From Dastarcus helophoroides (Eukaryota > Arthropoda > Insecta > Coleoptera > Bothrideridae), in assembly GCA_028583605.1 (NCBI GenBank), contig CM053328.1:13381086-13445085 (forward strand): a DNA stretch of 64,000 nucleotides, given 5' to 3'. The translations under genes were made by a program, and so were the position numbers. The notes below the pieces were generated by a model. It was not told the origin of the DNA. It saw nothing but the letters and a program-made list of their open reading frames with translations, and made no database searches. Positions 35,742 through 47,269 of this stretch are shown one piece after another; position 1 is the first letter of the stretch, and every line of letters starts with the position of its first letter.

Positions 35742-35850
35742 TAAGCAGTGCGTGCTATAAATTTAGCAAATAAGGACTCTTATAAGTACGAATTACACAA
35801 AAAAAACTCACTTTGTTTGAATACCCCACAGACTTGCCGTCTCCTTGTAA

Positions 35851-38205
35851 GATTCAATAAAGAATTACCAAAACAAAAATCTTGAAAATGTAAATTTCAA
35901 CGATCAAATATTTTAAGTTTAAATTTGGAGTTTCTAAATTTGTTACTAAAGTGAAGGAAAGTTAATGTACTTAATTTCTTATGCTTCTAATTCAATTCAC
36001 AGCTTTGTATGATAATTAAGTTCTTTGAATTTTGTTTTTATTGATCTGATTGTTTGCCCTGCATATCTAAAATATAGTATTTACAGCTGATTTCGTAGAC
36101 CCCAGATAAATGCGTATATTTGTGGCAGAACATAAACCACTTGAGATATGACTTGGAGGCTTTTCAAACAAACAAGGATGAAAAGGGTACACAATCTATT
36201 AAGTACTTTGGTGATGTAGCGTAACACGGTAGGCGTGAAGAGCTAAAATAATGATTATATGATATATTCATTGAGTTGTTCGATGTAATTAGCAGCATTA
36301 ACGATGTAGCATCTGATATGCGAGTGTGAACATCAATTTGCATAAAACAAGGTAGTCGGAATTCATATTAAATGTATGTTTACAAATTTAACTTAATTAT
36401 CTTGTCGGCTTTTTCTGTCTTCTTTAATTAAGACGGCAGACGTATCAGAGCTTCACATCGTTATTAACATTCCCTCTAAATTTAGTTCATCACACCATAA
36501 TAATAATAATTCATTATACGTTCTTTTACAATGTGGAATCGTTGTTATTGGTTTTGTTGTACTTCAGTTTCCATATAAACCAAAAATGCAACGAAACAAA
36601 TAATAACAATTATAAAATGTTCTAAAATTGTTATTTATTTTGCTACATATTAATAAGAAGTACAGCGGAATAATAATAACAATCCCACATGTGGAACTGT
36701 TATGACTTGTTTTGATATATTTGAACAAAAATTATAACCAAACCTTGTTTTGTTTAATGTTAATAAGAAGTACAACGAAATGATATCGCCAAATTGCACA
36801 AAGAAATGATAAATGGTAGGTTAGGTGCCGAAATTATTACCTAATTTCTGCTAAATAGCCTTGTGGAAAAATGATGGGCTAGAATACTCTTTTTTGATGG
36901 TCCGGTGGATGTTTGGTTCCTTGTGAATTTTCCTACTTCCTTTTAGAAGGAAGATTCGCGATGAGCCGCAGAATCTTTCCTAGTGGCCCACTGCTCGTAT
37001 GTTGTTTGCTCTGGACCGTTGCAACAGAACAGGTGTAATTGTTGTGAAGGGCATAAATTGTGATAATAGTCACTCATTACATTTTTCGCTGGTGGAAGAT
37101 CTGTGGTACCACACCTTGATTTACTGCCAATTTTGCTACTAAAGCAATTTGCTTTAAATGAGTAATTGCAGATATCTATAATCTACAGAACTGAACCGGC
37201 ATTTACCCGAGAAATGTTCAGAGATTATCGTATCATATAATATGGAGTATTTGATAATTATACGTCTTTAATTATTGTGCGAATTCCCCCCTATATCGTT
37301 TAACCGACTTTCTCCATCCAATGTGGAACTTAAAATGGTTAATTTATTGGTGCTCCCAATGTTAAAAATATTCTGCATATGGTAATTTTTCCTGCTGTAA
37401 TTGCACCTTTCATAAGTTTACATAAACGGGTTGATATTCGATAATTGGGCCAATAAATACCATCTATCTATCAAATCGAAATGGAGCGACTTTCGAATCT
37501 TTTTCGAGCGCGGTTAATTCGTTGCTTGTGAAACCGTTTCAATTGGAATTAGACGACACATCGTGTCGTTTCATTACGGCCGCAATTAGCTTGTGAAACA
37601 AAGCTCTGCAATTGAATTGCGGTCTTCAAAATACACGTATATGCTCGCAGTTTTTTCCACTTAATTACTTGATTGCGACGTTATGGGCCGAATCGAATTG
37701 AGAACTAAGTGAGATATTATGCTCTCGTAATTAAGGAAAATTTGACGGTAGATTTCATCGATGATAACGTCCTGTTTAATTCACAGAGCCAGATAAAAAT
37801 CGAGCATATATTTCCCAAGTCGACAATTGATAATTTAACAGAATGGATGATTCAATAATGGGAACATTTAGAGCGTAATTGTAGCGTTAGGATAAACGTG
37901 AAAAGGTAGAGGATGACTGAGGAGTTTTGATGGCACGTATGTAGATAGTTGTGAACAAAACGTACTTAACAATAGTTTGCCTAACGTGTAATTAATAGAA
38001 GATTTGCGGGCATCGTGCGAAATGTTAGACGCTAAATGGGGCCCTAAAAGACGTGGGAACATGTTTTTAATTAAACCTCAGCCAACGTTTAGTACGCATT
38101 TTACCTCAAACTAATTATCTACACACCAGCGACCTTCAGTTGAAGACTGCAAAAACGACTGCCCCAAGATAAACCAATATTTGATAAACTCCAGCTTCCT
38201 TGGCA
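35851..38205. other. apparently single-copy DNA, no gene supported
   Basis: Mixed composition without the short AT repeat. Between 36490 and 36800 some words recur (AATAAGAAGTACA twice, TGTGGAA.TGTTAT twice), suggesting a decayed small repeat. From 37440 to 37800 the sequence is balanced and TAATT-rich, as in many conserved non-coding regions, but no specific site can be named. Confidence 0.4.
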
Positions 38206-38455
38206 TCATTATCCTGATTTCAGTCTTCTGGTCTCAGTTTCTTTGTCTCAGTGTCCTGACCTTAGTCTGCTGGTTAGATGCTCTTGGACTTATTATCTAT
38301 TCCGGTTACAGATTCCTTGTCTTTGTCTCCTTGTGTCAGGCTTCTTATGCCAATCTCTTGGTTCAGACCTCTGGTCTCAGTCTCCTTGTCTTAATCTTCT
38401 GATCTTAGTATCCTAGTATTAGTCAATTGTCTTTGTTGCCTTGTCTCAGTCTCAG
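38206..38455 (+). repeat. 14-bp degenerate minisatellite
   Basis: About 17 imperfect units of mostly 14 bp, consensus near TCTCCTTGTCTCAG. Examples are TCTTCTGGTCTCAG, TTTCTTTGTCTCAG, TCTTCTGATCTTAG and TTGCCTTGTCTCAG. An apparent 73-codon frame at 38181-38402 is only this repeat translated. It directly precedes the 17-bp array. Confidence 0.8.
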
Positions 38456-38499
38456 CATCTTGCAAATTTAGGACCAAGTAGCAATCAATTTGTAAATTC

Positions 38500-41080
38500 A
38501 AGCTAACGCAGCACTAAGGTTAAGTGAGTCACTGATTTCTTAAGCTACGTTCATTCTACTGACGCATACGTTGTTCTAAAGCTTGCACCGACCAAAAGCT
38601 CGTTTTTTTATAAAGCTTGCTTCATTTTCAAGCTTGCTTTATTCTCAACCTAAATTGAGTCACTAATTTCCTAAGCTACATTTATTCTAAAGAAAGCTTT
38701 TTTCTAAATCTTGTATTGACCCAAAGCTTGTTTCGTTATAAAGCTCGCTTTATTCGCTAACTCGCTTTATTCTGAAGCTCCCATCGCTAGAAAAACGTTT
38801 TATCTTAAAGATCGCTTCATTTGAAAGCATACAAGGTTTTAAAATTCACTTTCTTTGAACCAAGCTTTATTCTGAATCAGGGTTAATTTTGAAACATTTT
38901 TGTTTTAAGCTTTCTACATTTCTAAGCTTGCTTTACTCAGAAGTATATGCTACGTTCTGAACTTCCCCACGTTTTGAAAACTGCAACTTTTTGTAGGTCA
39001 TTGCGCCCTTAAGCTGGCTACTATACTTAAACTTATAGAGTTTTGAAGATTGCTTTCATTTGAAGCTTGCTATTGCCTAAGTTCCTCTATTTTATTAAGT
39101 CTTCTACGTTTTAAACGTGATCGGTTTTAAACTCAGAACGGTTTAAAATTCGTTACATTTTGAAGTTAGCTACATTTTTTAGTTTAAAATAATTTGAAAC
39201 TTGCTGTATTTTTGATTTCATTTTATTATTAAAGTTGCCAGGTTCTAAAGCTTGCTACGACGTTAAACTGGTAAACTTTCGAAGTCTAATTTGTTCATAA
39301 ACTTGCTATGTTTTAAAGTTAGGTGTCTAAACATGCTACATTCCGAAGCTGGTCACTTTTTAAGACCGTTAGGTTTCTCAACTCACTAAGTACTCACACA
39401 GTACGATATTCGCTCGTTGCTCAATAGATACTATAGTTCCCTGCTTTCTAAGGTTTAGCGCCGTCTCAAAATCGCTAAGTTTCTAAACTTTATAGCTTTC
39501 TACGTCTTAAAAGCTCTTGTTACAAAATATGACGCGCCTACTCTAGGGTTAAATATATTCCAAAATTTGGTATCTTTTAGAACTCGCCAAATTTTGATTC
39601 CTATTTTGTTCTGAACTTTGATAAGTTCTGGAGCGTATTATATTTTGAATTTTCTGCCATGCAAAATTTGTCATATTTACGTACTTAAACCTACTATATT
39701 GTGAAGACTACTGCACTTTAAACTCAAGCTCATTACTCATTAGTATGCTAAATTTTAAAATTGGCTACGTTCTGAATAACTTACTACATTCCATCCTGTT
39801 AGTATGTTACGGTCTAAAATTATTCATAATGGGAAACTGGTTATGTTTTGGAGCTCACTGCGCTCTTAAATTTCCGAACCTTTGATATTTGTTACGTTTA
39901 GAATCGCATTATGCTTTGGAGGTTCTGAATTTCTTTAAGAAATTGAAATTTGTCAAGTACTAAAGTTAGATGTTACCTGAAGTCGGTTGTGCTTCAAGGC
40001 TCATTACGTTCTAAACATTGTAAATTTCCAAAGTTTGATACATTGTTAATTTCCTTAAGCTCCGAAAATTGCTACGTTCTGACTCTCGTCAAGCTATGGA
40101 GCTTGCGACGATCTGAATCTTGTCAATCTCTGAATCTTGTTATGTGCTGAATTTCGTAAAGTAATTGAGCTTGCCACATTTTAAATTGCGTCAAGTTCCG
40201 CTGGTTGCAAATGATCTGCATTTCTTTAAGCTCTTAAAATTATTATATTCTGAATCTTATCAATCTCTTACTCCTAATATATTCTAAACTTTGTCATGTT
40301 CTGGAGGTTGCTGTCTTCTAAATTTTATAAAACTCTGAAGCTTGCTACGTTTTGAATTTCCCAAACCTTTTAAGCTTGCTACATTCTAAATCTCATCAAT
40401 CTCTGGAGCTTGCTACAGTCTGGTTTTCATCCACCTTTAAATCTTGTTTCTTGTCAAATTATAAAGCTTGCTACGATCTGAATTGCGTCAAGTTCTGTAG
40501 ATTCATAGGATCTACATTTTTTTAAGGCTCAACATTGCTACATTCCAAATTGTATCAATTACAAAATATTTTGAGCTTCGGCAAGTGCTGGAGTTCGGAA
40601 TTTTGTTAAGCTCTGGAGCTTTTTGCTATGTTCTAGATCTCATCAAGTTCTGGTATTGGTTACGATAAGATTCTATTAAAGCTCTAAAGATTCTGAACCT
40701 TATCACTTTTTAGCAATTGTTACATTCTTAGTCTCGCCAATCTTTTGACCTTGTTTATTCTCAATATGGTCAGGTTTTGAAGCTTTTTCTGAATTTTAGA
40801 TTTTGGAGCTAGCCACGTTCTGAGTTTCGTCAAGTTTTGCTACGATTTTAAAATTTTCTAACTCTGAATATTGGCACATTTTGAATATCATCAATCCCTG
40901 ACGTTTGATGTATTTTGAATTTCTCTAAGCTCTGAAGTTTGCAATGTTCTGAATCTCGTCAGATCTCAGCAATCAGAATTACGCAATAACCTGCAATTTG
41001 TCAAAATTTAAACTTCGCTACTTTCTGAAAATCTGTCGCTTTTAAAGATAGCTACGTTCTTACGCTACGTTTTAATTTTA
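38500..41080 (+). repeat. 17-bp monomer / 34-bp dimer degenerate satellite array
   Basis: The unit consists of two related 17-mers, near TGAATCTCGTCAAGCTC and TGGAGCTTGCTACGTTC. Eight consecutive units from 40148 to 40420 are 34, 35, 34, 34, 34, 34, 34 and 34 bp long. Toward the left end (38560-38800) the array is simpler, with 17-bp units such as TTCTCAAGCTTGCTTTA-like text. Divergence between units is high, so the array is old. It is non-coding. Confidence 0.85.
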
Positions 41081-42460
41081 AAAATTTGAAGTTCTAGGAT
41101 TTGATTCATTTGTCTGATATAGATTTGTATGTTAAATTTGGTTGAAAAGTATTTATTAAATAAAATTGACACAATGAAATGTTCTTGCGACGCAAGTTAT
41201 ATGCATAAATATTAGGATTATGATATCGTTTTCGTATTTCGTTGATAAAACATGCAATGACATATTTATTCTTTCAGCTGTTGCGACGAATTTGCCCGCA
41301 ATGATATTCCACCAAATAAAAATACTCAAAACTAATTTATTTTATAATGTTGTGAAAATGGTATAATTTATTTCTCTCTACGTTACAACGAAATTGATAG
41401 TTTTTGCACAAACAATTCCGATTCGATTTTATTATCATTTCCACACTTCGCTTGAGTGCAATTTTCTTTTTATTAATTGACGCTGAAGTGGATATAAAGC
41501 GATTATATTCCCGTGATGGGGCACGTTATTGGGTGAAAGTTTTAAGAAATCTTTAGTCAGAACGCTTGTTATAAATACATTTTTTTGGGTTTCTAACGAA
41601 TTAAACCGTGCCTAAGCTCGTTATAAATTCTTAATGACTTAACGATGGAGAGGAAACTTCCACCATATTTTTTTATGACTATTGTGCGTTTGTAGTTGTT
41701 TTTTGGCAAACACGTTTTTATGATTTACGTTAGATTTCTGCGGTGGGGCAGCTCCGCCCTTAGCTTCATAGAAGCGAAATGTCACAGAATTAAAGCAACA
41801 CCTCGTTTTCGATCTCGGTGGTGGTTGGCATTTAGACTGGGGGCGCCCACTGGGGGATAGTCCGGCGATATGTGCAAATCTGACCGTCTTTTATTCGAAA
41901 CTAGCCAACGCCATCAAGGACGACAATGAACATCGCACGTGAAAATGTCAGAATAAGATTTATAGGAGCATGTTAACCTCTCTACGTTTACATTATGGAA
42001 ATATCAAGCCATATGCCACATAAATTTCACCTTACTCGAATGCTACCTATTATAAATAGCCGGAGAATGCAGAAGATACAACGTGAAATTTGTCTTACAC
42101 AGATGCGATGATGTCGTTGGTGTTAAAACATCAATGAACGAGATTTATTCACCTCTACTTTGTTAAAAAAAGCTTCAGTACTTTAGTTGTTCGCATAAAG
42201 ATCTTTCAAGTTTGTTGTTCACATTGCTCTGTGGTTTGAACATAACAATCTTCAGTGATCAAACCCTTTTTTTGATTGAACTAATAATATATCCATTCAT
42301 TTGATACTTGAATCTCTTCTACCGATTTACTCAAACCCAATTTTCATAGTGGTGCATGTTAAACTTCTTACAGCAAATTTAGTTTTGAATTTATATGCAC
42401 ATTGAGGTTTACATTAGTTGATTTTTCATTCTAAGAGCAGCTCAAGAAAACAATGTTCTC
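41081..42460. other. apparently single-copy DNA, no gene supported
   Basis: Mixed composition. A GC-richer island at about 41740-41940 lacks a convincing open frame with splice sites on either strand. No element termini. Confidence 0.4.
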
Positions 42461-42463
42461 AAA

Positions 42464-42491
42464 TTTTGGTGGAACGGACTGGTCCTTGGTT
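42464..42491 (-). mobile_element. pLTR end fragment
   Basis: TGGTGGAACGGACTGGTCCT followed by TGGTT is the outer end of the Penelope-like pLTR in reverse orientation. It is split from its partner at 44231 by a non-LTR insertion. Confidence 0.65.
42481..42491. repeat. target-site duplication, 3' side of non-LTR insertion
   Basis: GGTCCTTGGTT is repeated exactly at 44231-44241. The sequence belongs to the pLTR that served as the target. Confidence 0.65.
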
Positions 42492-43095
42492 TTGGATTCT
42501 GGGTTTGCCACCCTTTCCGGGCCCCCGTGATTGCCACCCAACCTTGTTGAGGAGCTGAAGAACGTCCCTTGGATGCGCCTCTCTTAAATTGGCCACACTA
42601 GGCCAGAAGTTCCCCATCGTGGAGCCTATGATTGATGCTAGTGCCGGGCAGTGTGTTACGGTTTAAATTTCCATTTGAGATCGTTGCCTGTGATTAGGCC
42701 ACCAATTATACTGCTTGATATCAGGTTGTTAGCTTTGGAAGTGCTGGCATATCATCCGTCAGTCTTCATCTGGGGGAAATTGGCCATCTTGTCTCTTGCC
42801 GTTCACTTGGGTATCATCCTTTACAAGGTGCCCTTGCAGAGTCTTCTGAGTAATTTTTGGGTGTTTTGTTTCTCCCTAAAGCGATTCACTATAACCCATC
42901 TTCGGACCGTCTAAGGCTATTATATTTCGTGGTAGTACCGTGTTAGAACTTAAGCGTTAGATGGTTTCAGTATTTTTGGGACAAAAAGTGAGGTGCTCCC
43001 AAGCACGCGGCAGAGTCGACCAAACATCCGAGGTATGAGCATGTGCCCCTCAACCCTCAGCATATGGAGGGCTAATTCTATTCTCTCAATTTTTC

Positions 43096-43182
43096 CAGGC
43101 TTTTTCCGGAGGCGTTACTGAAGCTTTCCAGATCCTTTACTGATTCTTTCCGGATCCTTTACGGATTCTGCTCGGATCCTAC
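43096..43182 (+). repeat. short tandem repeat, ~20-bp unit
   Basis: Imperfect units resembling TTTACTGATTCTTTCCGGATCC-type text recur about four times (GATCCTTTAC, GGATTC and GGATCC words). It lies inside the non-LTR 3' region. Confidence 0.6.
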
Positions 43183-43546
43183 TTTCATCGTTTTTTTTTG
43201 TGTATGGAATTGTAACCTAGCTTCAACTCACTTTCGGCCCGTCCAGTGACACGCAGTGTTCTAAGGAATAGTTGTTATCCTGTGAGAGACCTCATCAATT
43301 GTGGCCCTCGAGGATATCCAGGAGCACCTTCATCGGGGTTGGCGAGATACTGCACGAACCTGCCCGGTGGCATCGTGAGGTACAACCATCCACGTCGTCC
43401 CAGGATCCTTCGTGACGCTCACTTAAGAAAATTATTTGAATATTTATTTGGAATCTTGACAGCCTTTATCTAAAACAGTGTATGTATTCTAATGTGTTGT
43501 CTATAATGAATGTCAGTCATTTTTTCCTATTTTCGTTCAATTAGTT

Positions 43547-43562
43547 AGAGAGAGAGAGAGAG

Positions 43563-43643
<81 letters not shown>
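43547..43643 (+). repeat. GA dinucleotide microsatellite
   Basis: About 95 bp of almost pure AG repeats, interrupted by single-base slips (AGAAGAGAAAG near 43560 and GAGGAG near 43626). Confidence 0.95.
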
Positions 43644-44230
43644 ACAAGAACAGCTGTTGCAGGGAGAACTTCTGGATGGAAATATATGTTGGTGAACTAT
43701 GCCATCTAGGAGTGAGTAGTCTAGCTTTCGTCTTAAGTATCTTACGTTTTCGATAGGTAAATTGCGTGATTTAAAATCACCGGGCGCCCCTTTTAGGTAT
43801 TCTTTTTGCCGTCGTGCCGCGCAGTTACCAATTTTTAGTCATTTAAGCGAAATTTGCACTTGGAATAGTTTTCACTCGTTGAGTTCCGAACTTGTAAAAT
43901 TTCAGGAAGTCTTTCACCCGCTATCACATCAGCTCAAAACCAGGGGTCCTCACAGGGGTGTACGATTCCCAGCATGTAACAAGAAGAAACTCTGGCTGCT
44001 TCCACAACACTAGCCGGCGGTAGTAAAGGAAATTATTGCATGCACTAATAGTGGCACTTAAAAGAATTTTTCTTAATTCCTAAATACTAAGCAACAACTC
44101 CTTTACTGGGGAAAAATACCGTAACAAGTGACACGTCACATACTCGACACTCTCATCTTCTTCTAAACACCTCCTACAACTCGGGTCGTTTATAATTCCC
44201 TATTCTGTGGAGGTGTTTGTTTAATCGACA

Positions 44231-44300
44231 GGTCCTTGGTTGTTGTGTTTTTTAATCTTTCTTGGTTTCAGAGGACAAGATTTGTATTTTAATGTTCTCA
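44231..44300 (+). mobile_element. pLTR fragment, right side of insertion
   Basis: GTTGTGTTTTTTAATCTTTC and AGGACAAGATTTGTATTTTA match the forward pLTR at 4205-4260 and 6990-7040. The first 11 bases are the duplicated target. Confidence 0.65.
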
Positions 44301-44465
44301 AAAAAAAGATGATGCTGAAAAGATGGATTGAAGAATAGCAGTGTAACCTTCTCAATATTTTAATTTCATATTTGACATTTTTCTTGAAACTTAAAAATAA
44401 TTAAAATTTCTAAATTTTACCTAAAAACTTCAAATTTTGAAGTAAGGCTTAAAGTTCTAAAATTT

Positions 44466-44640
44466 ATAGAGATAGCCAAACTATCATCTTCAGAGAAATA
44501 CAAACCAGTATCTTTCTGAAGATGATAGTTTGGTTATCAAAACGCGTTAGAATGACTTTTGTTGTACTTTTTATACTTTCTTGGTCTTAGGGGACCAGAT
44601 TTGTACATCAATTTTTAAAGATAACCAAGGACAAGTCCGC
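44466..44640. mobile_element. Penelope-like pLTR pair with decayed hammerhead cores
   Basis: A short reverse arm (GATAGCCAAACTATCATCTT at about 44471) meets a forward arm (CTGAAGATGATAGTTTGG at about 44516 onward), ending at ACCAAGGACAAGTCCG near 44638 and a C10 run. In the forward copy GAAA has become AAAA, so the ribozyme core is lost. Confidence 0.55.
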
Positions 44641-44651
44641 CCCCCCCCCAA

Positions 44652-45184
44652 AAACTTAAAGTTCTGGAAAATTGAAGATTTTTGGTATAAAACTCGAAAT
44701 TTGTAAGAGGAAATCAATTGTAAAGAAATTTGGAGTGAAAATTGGAAAACTAAGCACTTGGAACTTTTATTTGCTTCTTCCGATTTAACTATTTCTTAAG
44801 AATAACAACCATGTTCAAATCATATAAGCATTTGGATTTTTTTTTAATATCCCTTATTTTCTGCGCCCAGTTAGTATCGAAATTAAGCTGAATATTTCGA
44901 CATTTTTAGTTCAGGAAATTTCATTTTCAACTCAAAATTTAGTGTTTAAAGTCAAAACAGGATTAAAATTAGTCTTAAACACGAAACATGGTAATATTTA
45001 TTTTAACTGAACATTTCAACCATTGTTCTTAAAACTTGAAATCTGATTTTTTTTTAAGTGCAATGTAAAATAGAATGCAACCTAGACTACAGTATGCGGT
45101 CTTCTAAGAATGTATAGTAAATCATATGTAGCTTAATTATAAACAGTTGAAACCCAAATGCCTACCAAAGCGGTTGCTCTCTAG
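44652..45184. other. AT-rich non-coding DNA
   Basis: A- and T-rich degenerate texture with no recognisable feature until the candidate exon. Confidence 0.45.
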
Positions 45185-45247
45185 GAAGATCCCAGAAGAC
45201 AAGATTCCTAATGCAATGTCGGTATTCGGGTTGGATATAGCAAACTG
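45185..45247 (+). CDS. candidate internal host exon, function unknown
   Basis: The sequence between an acceptor (GTTGCTCTCTAG, AG at 45183-45184) and a strong donor (CTG/GTAAGATC at 45248) is 63 bp. Read with one leading base, it gives 20 codons without a stop: KIPEDKIPNAMSVFGLDIAN, leaving two bases for the next codon. The composition contrasts with the flanks. Both splice sites plus an open frame suggest an exon, but 63 bp is short enough to arise by chance and I do not recognise the peptide. It could share a very long gene with 14002-14084, on the same strand. Confidence 0.28.
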
Positions 45248-46019
45248 GTAAGATCTAATAGGATCTAAACCGGTTTTTAGTTTCCAAATTCCTAATCTAA
45301 AAAATCTTTAATCCCTGCGCATAGTCTGTGCATTTGAAACTGCAAGTTTAAATTCTGTTTCTAGAAAAAAGTTGAAATTTTGAGATTCCGATTGTTGACT
45401 TCAAATTTTGTAGAAAAGTTTCAAATCATAAATCAAACAGGAATTTTGTCTTTATCCTCGAAATGTTGTGATTAAAATATATGTTTTTTTTAATTTATTT
45501 TTTTTTAATGAAGAAATTGTCAAAAATGTTAAGTGTTTGATAATTAAAGTGCCAGGATTTACCTTTTTCTTATCTAAATTTGACATTTCAAAATATAAGT
45601 CTAAATTTTCAATTTGACTTGACATTTGTTGATTTTTCCAACTTTCACAAATCTTCTGGAAATTTGACTTTACAACTTTAAAGCGACTAATTTTAGAAAT
45701 ATTATTGAGAGGTTGTTGTCCATTTTCAGTGTTACTGAAAATTTTGAATTCGATGTGATAATTCTCAGGACTGTTTTTTCTTTAGTTTAAAATTGCTGTT
45801 GAAGTGTTATTAGATTGTTGTATAATTTGTGATATAAATATAAAAGAATTTTCCTTTAATTCTAAAAAAAAATATAATTTAATTATCCCAAATACTCTTG
45901 GGTTTTCAATGTAAACTAGAAGTTCGTTGTCCAACGGTAAAACATACAACTTGTTCTCTTCCGATGTATAAAGTTTGGAGACCGCTGAAGTAATGAAAAT
46001 GAAAACAAGAATTTTCAAA
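45248..46019. other. AT-rich non-coding DNA
   Basis: T-rich and mixed text. An open minus frame at 45782-46018 reads as a short hydrophobic peptide with no recognisable similarity; I do not support it as a gene. Confidence 0.4.
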
Positions 46020-47269
46020 AGTGAATGTAGCTGCTAGCTTTAGAAGATAGACACTTTTAAAATGTAGCAAGACTAAGTAAGAACTTGGAAAGCTTCAGAG
46101 ATTCACAATATTTCGGATGTAGCAAGCTTCATAGTATGACGAGATTCGAAACATAATAAGTTTCAGAGCTTGAGAAGTTCAAAGCCTAGCAAATGTCAGA
46201 GCATCATGAATTTTATGCGTTTCAGTATTATTTCGCCGTATAATTATTTGTATTTCTATACGATTTATACGAATCTGAAAATAATTAGATCTATTTTTAT
46301 TTTCAGTTTTTCTAATCAAGCGGTTTAACACAAAAAACCGGAATCATAAAAAGTTATTGACAACAGTGTAATATTCAATGCCGAAATGGCGGAAACTGTT
46401 TAGTTTCAAAACGTACCAAACATTTGTATTTCTTGTTGTTTTGTTGTTTATGAAAAATATTTTAACGACGAATACCCAACAAAGCCCAAACATTTAATTT
46501 CTCAGAGTAGGTGCAATTACAGAAATACCCAAATAAAAAAATTCTCAGAGTAGGTACAGTGTACTTACAGAAATACTCAAGTGTTTTGAATATTGTAGCG
46601 ACTATGAAAAGAAACATTGTTGGTACACAACAAGCAACAAGCGGTTTAAATATTTCAGTCGTTATCACCAACTTTCCTCAAAAATTGATAAAAAACAAAA
46701 GGTTTGTAATGATTGTCGAAAAAAAAAATCTACAAAAGTGGTTAAAACTTTATAACACTTGGATCCATTTATTTTTAAAATATTTTGCAATGTTAGCGAT
46801 TTAACCATTTGTCCTATAAACTCAATATGATTCACAATGCTGTAGTCGGTGACAAACGTAGAAAATTTTGGAATGTTACAAGATTTAAATATAGTAAACT
46901 ACAGAACTTAATCTTTGAAATGTAGCAAGCGAGATTCGGAACAAAGCAAGTTTCGGCGATTGAAGAGTTTCAAAGCTTGGCGAGCTTTAGAGCCCGATGA
47001 ATTTTAGGCGATAGATGATTTTAGGATGTAGCTGCTTTAAGATTTATTTAATTTATTTACACTTTTATCGTAAGGAATACAAAGACAAATATGTAGCTTA
47101 TTTTAAAACCTGCTTGACCTCAGAATATCAGAATGTAGCAAGTGTCGAAATAAGATTAGTTTTAAAATGTTGCCATCTTAAAACAATTACGAACTATTTA
47201 TGTCTTATTCTGAATGAAATCGGTTTTAAACATTAAAATCTAAATAGAAATTTTAAATTTTTAAAAAAA

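Larger units (their letters stand above)
31709..35847. mobile_element. 4.1-kb inverted-repeat element built of ~425-bp units
   Basis: The outer ends CAAGGAGACGGCAAAGCTGT (31709) and, reversed, CAAGGAGACGGCAAGTCTGT (35847) are inverted repeats flanked by TAA on both sides (31706-31708 and 35848-35850). A 3-bp TAA/TTA duplication is typical of PIF/Harbinger. Inside, the left arm (about 32690-34240) and right arm (about 34250-35340) are inverted copies rich in GGGGTAAACTACCCC-like blocks. Two smaller elements interrupt the arms. No transposase was seen. Confidence 0.65.
42492..44230 (-). mobile_element. 5'-truncated non-LTR element inserted in a pLTR
   Basis: On the minus strand the element starts at 44230 with the same RNase H-distal tail as at 9810: CRLNKHLHR, then after a one-base shift DPSCRRCLEEDESVEYV. 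After a stop it continues about 1.6 kb of non-coding 3' sequence that includes a GA microsatellite and short tandem repeats, ending near CCAGAATCCAA at 42492 without a long poly-A. Exact 11-bp flanks GGTCCTTGGTT support one insertion event. The long 3' part could hide a further nested element. Confidence 0.6.

Noticed and set aside
38181..38402. 73-residue hydrophobic open frame
   Set aside because: It is the translation of the 14-bp minisatellite; the periodic Ser/Leu/Val pattern follows the repeat unit.
38500..41080. CRISPR array
   Set aside because: Regular 34-bp spacing, but no constant repeat separated by unique spacers; units diverge throughout and the DNA is animal-like.
41740..41940. 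GC-richer island as a host exon
   Set aside because: Stops in all frames at short intervals and no clear acceptor/donor pair.
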